From Cellulosilyticum ruminicola JCM 14822 (GTDB taxonomy: Bacteria; Bacillota; Clostridia; Lachnospirales; Cellulosilyticaceae): DNA of 64,000 nt. Location of the stretch: NCBI RefSeq assembly GCF_001311925.1, contig NZ_BBCG01000001.1:106589-170588 (forward strand), written 5' to 3'. The notes below the pieces were generated by a model. The model did not search any database. It was not told the DNA's origin and saw nothing but the letters and a program-made list of their open reading frames with translations. Positions 57,924 to 64,000 of this stretch are shown here, piece after piece. Made by a program: the position numbers and the translations under genes. The number at the start of each line of letters is the position of its first letter. The stretch's first letter is position 1.

Positions 57924-58950
57924 TAAAGATTCAAAACATTTATTACATGCTTGCGTATGCTTATCAGGTTTTAAATGAGCAAGGGTATAAAAGTATCGCT
58001 ACGGAAGAATTTGAAAACACTGCGGATTTGTGCTCAGCAATCTTGGCAAAGGGATTAAGCACACAGATCAAACGTGGATTAGGAAAAGAGTATATACCGG
58101 CAACAGAAGCTTTGTCGTCACTGCGTGGAAAGATAGATATATCGGATTCTATCAAAAGCCAGACATTGATGAGAAGACAGATGATTTGTACTTATGATGA
58201 GTTTTCAATTAACTCATATATGAATCAGATTATAAAAACAACCGTTCTGGTGCTTTTAAAATCGGATATAAGCTCTAAACGAAAAAAAGAACTAAAAAAG
58301 CTGCTGGTTTATATGAGCGAAGTTGATGTACTGGATATTCATTTGATTAACTGGAATCTGCAGTATAACAAGAATAATCAGACGTATAGAATGTTGATCT
58401 CAGTGTGTTATCTGGTAATAAAAGGCTTGCTTCAGACACAATCTGATGGTTCAACGAAGCTTATGGACTTCTTTGATGAGCAGCGCATGTGCAGATTATA
58501 TGAGAAATTCATATTGGAATACTACAGGAAAGAACATCCTGAAATTAAAGCGGCTGCATCACAGATACTATGGCAGCTTGATGATGATTTTAATGAGATG
58601 CTTCCGATAATGCAGACTGATATTATGCTTTCTTCTGCTGATAAGACTTTAATAATAGATGCAAAGTATTATGAGCATTCATTACAGCAGCAATATGATA
58701 GTTATTCAGTTCATTCCGGGAATCTCTATCAGATTTTACGTATGTAAAAAATAAGGAAGTGGAGCTTAAAAATCAGAATCATGAAAGTGTTTCTGGAATG
58801 TTGCTTTATGCCAAGACAGATGAAGTAGTTTATCCGAATCATGAGTATAAAATGAGCGGTAACAGTATAGCCGTTAGAACATTGGATTTGGATAAGGATT
58901 TTCCTGAAATTAGAAAACAGCTAGATGGGATAGTTGAAAAGTATTTTTAA
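57920..58950 (+). pseudogene. mcrC: McrC-type nuclease subunit, frameshifted
   Basis: GTG 57920 overlaps the McrB stop; AAGGAGAG is upstream. NIYYMLAYAYQVLNEQGY begins the family; the PD-(D/E)xK nuclease core is TDIMLSSADKTLIIDAKYYEH. A missing T near 58733 shifts the frame to a stop at 58747; the next frame resumes with the expected TYVKNKEVELKNQ and runs to 58950. Only the last 70 residues, after the catalytic core, are affected. McrBC complexes cut modified DNA in type IV restriction. Confidence 0.82.
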
Positions 58951-58999
58951 TTGTATGGGAAAATTTTTTTACAGTCTGATGAAACGAGGAGGAGAATTA

Positions 59000-59845
59000 A
59001 TGTTTAATCTTTATTATTTGAATTATACTAAAGCATTTGAAATAGCTATGCAGATAGATAATAAAGTTTTAGAGAAACAAACAAAGGAAAGAAATTTTGA
59101 AGGGTCTGCAGACTTGAATGCAAGTGGAGAAACTCCAGAAATTAGCCTGTTGTCAAAAATACTTCCTAAATTAAATGCTGATATCTCTGTTCATGGATCT
59201 AAAGCGACAAGGGCGGAAGATACCCTGAAAGTAGTTTCTACTAAATCAACTATACTTAATCCTGTGATTCAGAAATCTGTTGAAGTCAGAAAATTGGGTA
59301 TTGAACAGGTCGGAAAGCTTTTAAAAATAAGAGATGTATCGTTAAAGATTGCTAATCAGCAAGATATTAGTGGTACAAAAATTCTACTCAGCGGTCTTTT
59401 GAAAGATATTCCTGTAGATGGGTTGGGACAGATGGATTTTGGCGCATTATTTAATGTCTTTTTAAAAGATGCATCTTATATTGTTTCCGGCAAACTTCCT
59501 GAGAAGGTTAATAAGGATAGAAGAGATAGTGAGAACTCAACAGATAGATTGCTTTTTAAGATTCCTATGCAGATGGAACAAGAAATGGAGAATTCTTATT
59601 CAATTTCAGATTTAGAGATTGGTCCAGTGACGCTGATTGGTATATATAGGGGGATATTTAAATACAAAGATATAAGAAAAAAGATAGATATAATATCACA
59701 AATGCAGACAGAAAAAGAACCTATCGACATAGATGTTGAGACCGACGAAGAACAGGATAACAAGAGTGATTCATTAGCTGAGCTTGGTCCTGATGATGAT
59801 GTTCATTATATTGATGTGATTGCAATTATACAGGAATTATTTTGA
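59000..59845 (+). CDS. Unrecognised island protein, possibly DUF6414-like
   Basis: 281 residues from ATG 59000, with GAGGAGGAG 6-8 nt upstream. MFNLYYLNYTKAFEIAMQIDNKVLEKQ, a polar linker with NASGETPE, a middle part rich in KILLSGLLKDIPVDGL and FLKDASYIVSGKL, and an acidic C-terminus ending HYIDVIAIIQELF. The opening tyrosine-rich strand resembles DUF6414 proteins, a family seen near defence genes, but I am not sure. No membrane segment. Lies 24 nt before the AAA+ ATPase gene, so probably one operon. Confidence 0.5.
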   Translation: MFNLYYLNYTKAFEIAMQIDNKVLEKQTKERNFEGSADLNASGETPEISLLSKILPKLNADISVHGSKATRAEDTLKVVSTKSTILNPVIQKSVEVRKLGIEQVGKLLKIRDVSLKIANQQDISGTKILLSGLLKDIPVDGLGQMDFGALFNVFLKDASYIVSGKLPEKVNKDRRDSENSTDRLLFKIPMQMEQEMENSYSISDLEIGPVTLIGIYRGIFKYKDIRKKIDIISQMQTEKEPIDIDVETDEEQDNKSDSLAELGPDDDVHYIDVIAIIQELF

Positions 59846-59869
59846 TGAGGTTGGGAGGCTAAAGGCTCG

Positions 59870-61053
59870 GTGCTAAATAGGATAATACTATATACATATA
59901 ATTCTAATAATATCGAAGATATTATGGCTGAAATAAATGGGCAACTAAAAATAATAACTTCGAATGATATATACATAGAACTAAAGAAAGAATATCCGTT
60001 TAAGGAAATCTTTGAACAATTTAAATATATCGATTTGTCGTTATTGATGCTTGGGGAAAATGAAAGAGCAGATGCTTGGCTTTATTCAGTTATTACTCTT
60101 GTACAGGCTTATTTAAATAGTAATAATCATGAAATTAGTTTCATAATGGACAAACGTTATGGAAAGAATGTGCAGATAAATGTTCCGTATTTTATTTCTG
60201 GGACAGAACCTCTGGAACAGTACTTGGGGTTGGATCAAAGGATTATTACAAATATTGTAGATATCAGCAATGATGAATTGAACTCTTTAGAAACGTATTT
60301 TAACAATAATCTATTTGGAAATGAGAAGTTTAAAAAGAGGTTATTTGAAGAAATTGTTAAGTTCCGTGTATTCAACAAACTTGGAGAGCATAAAATTTTT
60401 TCGATTTTTATATGTGGACCTTCGGGTATAGGAAAAACTGAATCTGCATGGCTCTTACATAATAAGTTAGCACCAAAAGAACGATTTATAAAAATTAATT
60501 TAGGTAACTATTCTGAGCAAAATGCATTAAGTAGCTTAATTGGTAGTCCCCGCGGTTTTATTGGAAGTAGTAAAGGGGAATTGACTGATAAAATTGAAAC
60601 AAGTAAATCAAAAGTTATTTTAATTGATGAGTTTGAAAAGGCGTCAGGGAGGTACATAATTTTTTCCTTGAGTTATTAGCAGATGGGAAATTTACAGATT
60701 CACTTGGCAGAGAATATGATCTGGATAAATATATAATCATTTTTACGTCTAACTTTTCACCAGACGAGTTTACAAGAAATGTTTCTCCAGAATTAAGGTC
60801 TAGGTTCGACTTAAAATATCAAATGAATCAATTAAGCAGCATAGAGAAACATAATTATGTAAACTATAAAACAAATTATTATCTAGCTAAGGTTAAAGAA
60901 ATTTATAATCTGTCACCTACAAACAAAGAAAAAGATGCGATTTCAGATATTGATTTTTCTGATGTTCATAATTTGAGAGAAATTAATAGATTGATTGAGA
61001 ATAAGATTACAGAGTATGTTTGTAAGAACTTTAGCGGAGACGGTGTGGAGTAA
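59870..61053 (+). pseudogene. Clp-like AAA+ ATPase, frameshifted
   Basis: Start taken as GTG 59870 (weak ribosome-binding site). Residues 1-150 have no recognised domain. The AAA_2-type core follows: GNEKFKKRLFEEIVKFR, Walker A CGPSGIGKTESAWLL, SPRGFIGSSKGELTDKI (pore-loop region) and Walker B KVILIDEFEKAS. A missing G near 60648 then shifts the frame; the next reads VHNFFLELLADGKFTDSLGREYDLDKYIIIFTSNF and LRSRFDLKY (sensor and arginine-finger region) to 61053. Repaired length is about 394 residues. The Walker motifs and arginine are intact. Confidence 0.75.
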
Positions 61054-61059
61054 AAAAGA

Positions 61060-62299
61060 ATGCATTATTTTTTGATGACATAGACGCTTTTAAAGAAAAA
61101 TTTAAGGAGTATTATCCGTTAGATCGTTGTGAATGTGGCGGATTTCAAGAGATGGAAGTATCTACAGTTGATTTTGCTATAGGTGATAAATTTATCGAAA
61201 TCACCGGATGTCCAATTTTGAAATGCGGAAAATGTAAAAAAGAAATTGTTGGTCATAGGGTGGTGGATGCAGTATATCAGATTTTTTTTGAATTCGAAAA
61301 GCATCCTGGTATAAATACTTGTAAAACCACAATGAGAAGTGATATTAGGTTTGAATATGCTCAGAAAGCGGAATTTATTTATGACAGTAGGGATTTGAAT
61401 ATTCCTGCATGTGATTTTGATTTAGATCCAACTAATAAAGAGGGCTATTCCTTACCTGTATACTTTGATCGAAAAGTATTGAACGGGTTCTATACAGATA
61501 ATGATTATGAACTTGACTTTTTTTCAGAAAGCTATGGTGAAATAGGGAAAAAAGGAGTGACGGATGGCTTTATGAATGGAAGATCCCATTCGGCATAAAC
61601 AAGAATGATAGGGTAATATTATTCCTTAGGGATTTAGATCAGATAGATGATGACAGATCTATTTTTATGTTTAAGACTTATAATGTGGATTCTGATCATA
61701 AGCTTGTGGAGACGGAATTATATCAAGCTCAAATGAATTGCATTTTTAGTGAGCCTATATTGGAAGAAAGAATAATACAACTCAGAACCGGCTTTTATAA
61801 CAGAATGATTAAGCAGGTTAATGTTGATTTAAGTCATCTAGAGGATGAGATAAAGCAGAAAAAAGAAAGTGTTGCTAAACCAATTTCTTATTCGGAGCGT
61901 GAAGTGTCGACTAATATTATCGCTTTAGATGGAATTCTAAATGAGGGGATTTCATAGGAGGGGCTGAGAGAAATTTCAAGAAAACTAAGTGTTGAAGGAG
62001 CTATTGAACAATTACGAACAAGAAAGCTTTTGCAAGGTATTATTGCTAAAAAGGAAGGGGCAGAGAAGGCAAAAGGCATAATAGCACCTTTGTTTCATCT
62101 CAATGACTTACGAGTTTGTTTTGCACACTTACTTCCAGAAGAACAAATTCAAAAATATAAGGATGGTATAGTGGAAGCATATGGATTAAATGATTTTTCT
62201 GAGTATCGAAGAATGTATGATAGCTTAATTAGTGAGCTATACGAGTTATATAAATATCTGAATTTAGTGGATTTTAGTGATATTCTTGATGATAAATAA
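61060..62299 (+). pseudogene. Zinc-finger protein with possible C-terminal HEPN domain, broken
   Basis: Likely start ATG 61060 (GGAG 9 nt upstream): MHYFF then, if one T is restored in the T6 run at 61067-61072, DDIDAFKEKFKEYYPLDRCECGGFQEMEVST and a YgiT-like zinc finger (CECGG, GCPILKCGKCKKE). A second lost base near 61567 and an in-frame TAG at 61955-61957 follow. Beyond it, GLREISRKLSVEGAIEQLRTRK leads to LNDLRVCFAHLLPEE (R at 62111, H at 62126), an Rx4H motif as in HEPN RNases. About 413 residues if repaired. The HEPN assignment is inference from the motif and its helical context. Confidence 0.55.
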
Positions 62300-62320
62300 A
62301 TTGAAGGATGTTGATTAATA

Positions 62321-63480
62321 ATGCCATTTCAAATAGTCAGGAACGACATTACAAAAATGCATGTAGATGCCATAGTGAACACTGCGAACCCTATGCCAGG
62401 ATATGGTGCAGGGATTGATAGTGCTGTCTATGAAGCCGCAGGTAAAGACAAGCTTCTTGCAAAACGTCATGAGATTGGTGCTATTGATCGTGGCACTTTA
62501 GTTATTACTGGTGGATATAATTTGCCTGCAAAATACATCATTCATACGGTAGGAACGGCATGGCAGGGAGGAAAAGAGGGCGAAGAGGATATCATTAGAA
62601 GTTGCTATAGGAGTGTATTTATGTTGGCTTCGAAGAATGATATCTCAAGCCTTGCAATCCCTCTTTTAGCATCAGGAAGTTATGGGTTTCCAAAGGGGAT
62701 TGCGCTTAGGATAGCTTTATCTGAGATTGAAGCATTCATGTCTGGAAGTGATATGGATGTTTACCTTGTAGTTTTTAATGAAAAGTCAGTTTCTCTTTCA
62801 TCAGAATTATATGGCGATATTGATGAGTATATCAATGACAATTATGTAGATGAAAAGAAGCGAGTAGAATATCCTGATCCTTATGGCAGCACTGAAAGGG
62901 CTATACGAGGTTCAGAATCATTTGCTGGCGGATTGGCTTCTATTGGTGCTGTTCCTAGATTTTTAAAAGCAAATAAGGCCGAGAAGAGAAAGAAAAAAGG
63001 CTCAAATAAAAAAGCTGAATCAATTGAGGCTGCATTTGAATATGAAGAGGAAATGCTTTCTTCTGATATGTGCTTATCAGAGCACCTATATTAGAGGAAG
63101 AAAGAAGCCTAGACGATGTTGTAAATAATCTGGACAAAACCTTTATGGAACTTGTTTTTTCATTTGCTGATGCAAAAGGACTTACTGATGCAGAAGTTCA
63201 AAAGAAGGCTAATCTTGATAGAAAGGCGTTTTCTAAGCTGAAATGTGGAACTACAAAGAATCCTAGTAAGGCTACAGCTCTTGCTTTAGCAGTAGCTCTT
63301 GAGTTGGATTTAGATGATACGAAGGATCTTCTTTCCAGAGCAGGACTGGCATTATCACCTTGCAGTAAACAGGATGTTATTGTTCAGTACTTTATTGAGA
63401 AGGAAGCTTATGACATATATGAGATTAATGTAGCTCTTTTTGAACATGGAGAGCAGTTACTTGGAACACAGGCTGTGTAA
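62321..63480 (+). pseudogene. Macro domain protein with C-terminal HTH-like domain, frameshifted
   Basis: ATG 62321 begins a macro domain (IVRNDITKMHVDAIVNTANPMPGYGAGIDSAVYEAAG, YIIHTVGTAW, IPLLASGSYGFP), which binds or hydrolyses ADP-ribose groups; a lysine-rich linker follows. At about 63066 ATGTGCTTA may be a TG duplication of ATGCTTA; the shifted frame runs IRAPILEEERSLDDVV and a helical HTH-like domain (LTDAEVQKKANLDRKAFSKLKCGTTKNPSKATALALAVALEL) to 63480. Repaired length is about 386 residues. It precedes a vWA gene by 90 nt. Confidence 0.75.
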
Positions 63481-63522
63481 ATGTCGCCTGGCAAGTGACC
63501 GGCAGAAACACATTTAGAGATA

Positions 63523-63568
63523 TGATTACCTCAGAAACAAGCAAATAAGCTAATTATGGAGGTAATCA
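63523..63568 (+). promoter_or_regulatory. Stem that can mask the vWA ribosome-binding site
   Basis: TGATTACCTC (63523-63532) is the perfect reverse complement of GAGGTAATCA (63559-63568), which contains most of the GGAGGT Shine-Dalgarno of the gene starting at 63571. The 26-nt loop is AT-rich. Folding would block translation initiation; a role in control is inferred. Confidence 0.6.
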
Positions 63569-63570
63569 CT

Positions 63571-64000
63571 ATGAGAGAAAACTTAACAGAAATCGTATTT
63601 ATTCTTGACAGAAGTGGCTCTATGAGCGGATTGGAATCAGATACTATCGGCGGATTTAATTCCATGATTGCTAAACAGCAGAAGGAAGAGGGCGAGGCTA
63701 TTGTATCGACCGTCCTTTTTGATGATGAGACAGAAGTCATTCACGATAGAGTCCCTATTGGTAAAGTAAAGAAGCTTACAGAGGAAGATTATTATGTTCG
63801 TGGATGTACGGCTCTTTTGGATGCAGTGGGTGGAGCAATCCATCATATTGGAAACGTTCATAAGTATGCCAGAGATGAGGACAGACCTGCTAAGACTCTT
63901 TTTGTAATTACAACTGATGGTTTAGAAAATGCCAGCAGTCATTATTCTTTTAAAGATGTAAAGAAATTGATCAAACGTCAGAAAGAGAAGTATAACTGGG
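63571..64000 (+). CDS. von Willebrand factor A domain protein, 5' part
   Basis: The frame runs off the window. ATG 63571 is preceded by GGAGGT. The product begins TEIVFILDRSGSMSGLESDTIGGFN with the MIDAS motif D-R-S-G-S, a Thr in GCTALLDAVGGAIHH and the third MIDAS Asp in TTDGLENAS. Such small cytosolic vWA proteins often bind metal and assemble with AAA+ or ADP-ribose-linked partners. Adjacent to the macro/HTH gene; the two may form a functional pair. Confidence 0.85.
   Translation, partial: MRENLTEIVFILDRSGSMSGLESDTIGGFNSMIAKQQKEEGEAIVSTVLFDDETEVIHDRVPIGKVKKLTEEDYYVRGCTALLDAVGGAIHHIGNVHKYARDEDRPAKTLFVITTDGLENASSHYSFKDVKKLIKRQKEKYNW

Noticed and set aside
61955..61957. In-frame TAG in the zinc-finger/HEPN-like gene as pyrrolysine or readthrough
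   Set aside because: The same gene has two frameshifts, and other TAG codons in the window act as normal stops; a nonsense mutation is simpler.

Overview
The window is about 64 kb of AT-rich DNA with Shine-Dalgarno-driven, tightly packed operons on the + strand. Gene order (dxr-rseP-ispG, rimP-nusA-rnpM-infB-rbfA-truB-ribF-rpsO-pnp), NADH-linked [FeFe] hydrogenase genes, a glycine T-box and a pyruvate phosphate dikinase all point to an anaerobic Firmicute of class Clostridia. A Lachnospirales/Cellulosilyticum-like relative is my best guess, but the species is not determined. polC and nrnA, which often sit in this housekeeping run in Firmicutes, are absent from it here.

Layout. 1-12.8 kb: isoprenoid, translation and RNA-decay core genes with clear terminators, an rpsO leader and several promoters. 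12.8-15 kb: CPBP protease, flavin reductase-like protein with a lysine-rich tail, DUF4397 protein. 15.1-25.0 kb: hydrogenase region. A putative sensory [FeFe] hydrogenase-like protein sits with an anti-sigma-type ATPase, two DRTGG proteins and a PHP protein, followed directly by an NADH-linked hydrogenase (NuoE-, HndB-, NuoF- and HydA-type subunits). Genes at both ends of this cluster (AlbA-like, 2Fe-2S ferredoxin, SpoIIE-type phosphatase) are decayed. 25.1-43.2 kb: peptidases, two cyclophilins flanking a dead IS4-like element, a divergent type IIA topoisomerase pair, proB, ruvAB, zapA, U32 peptidase and a SEDS/PBP cell-wall pair. 43.3-51.5 kb: accessory stretch with a dead iron alcohol dehydrogenase, a possible operon of chemoreceptor + KAS III-like enzyme + fatty-acyl-AMP ligase/carrier protein, an esterase with a decayed tandem copy, tRNA-Leu, and a broken ECF sigma/anti-sigma pair. 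51.5-56.4 kb: T-box-glyS and ppdK.

56.4-64 kb: defence-like island with different codon use (many CAG and CCG codons, whereas the core uses CAA and CCA). It carries an XRE regulator with two matching palindromic operators, a truncated McrB, McrC, an unrecognised 281-residue protein, a Clp-like AAA+ ATPase, a zinc-finger protein with a possible HEPN (Rx4H) C-terminus, a macro-domain/HTH protein and a vWA protein whose ribosome-binding site can be masked by a perfect 10-bp stem. Many of these genes carry single-base frameshifts.

Frameshifts are common throughout. Several lie in genes expected to be essential or intact (ribF, proB, U32 peptidase), often in homopolymers, so some are probably sequence errors. 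Others (AlbA-like, SpoIIE-like, alcohol dehydrogenase, transposase) carry many lesions and look like real pseudogenes.
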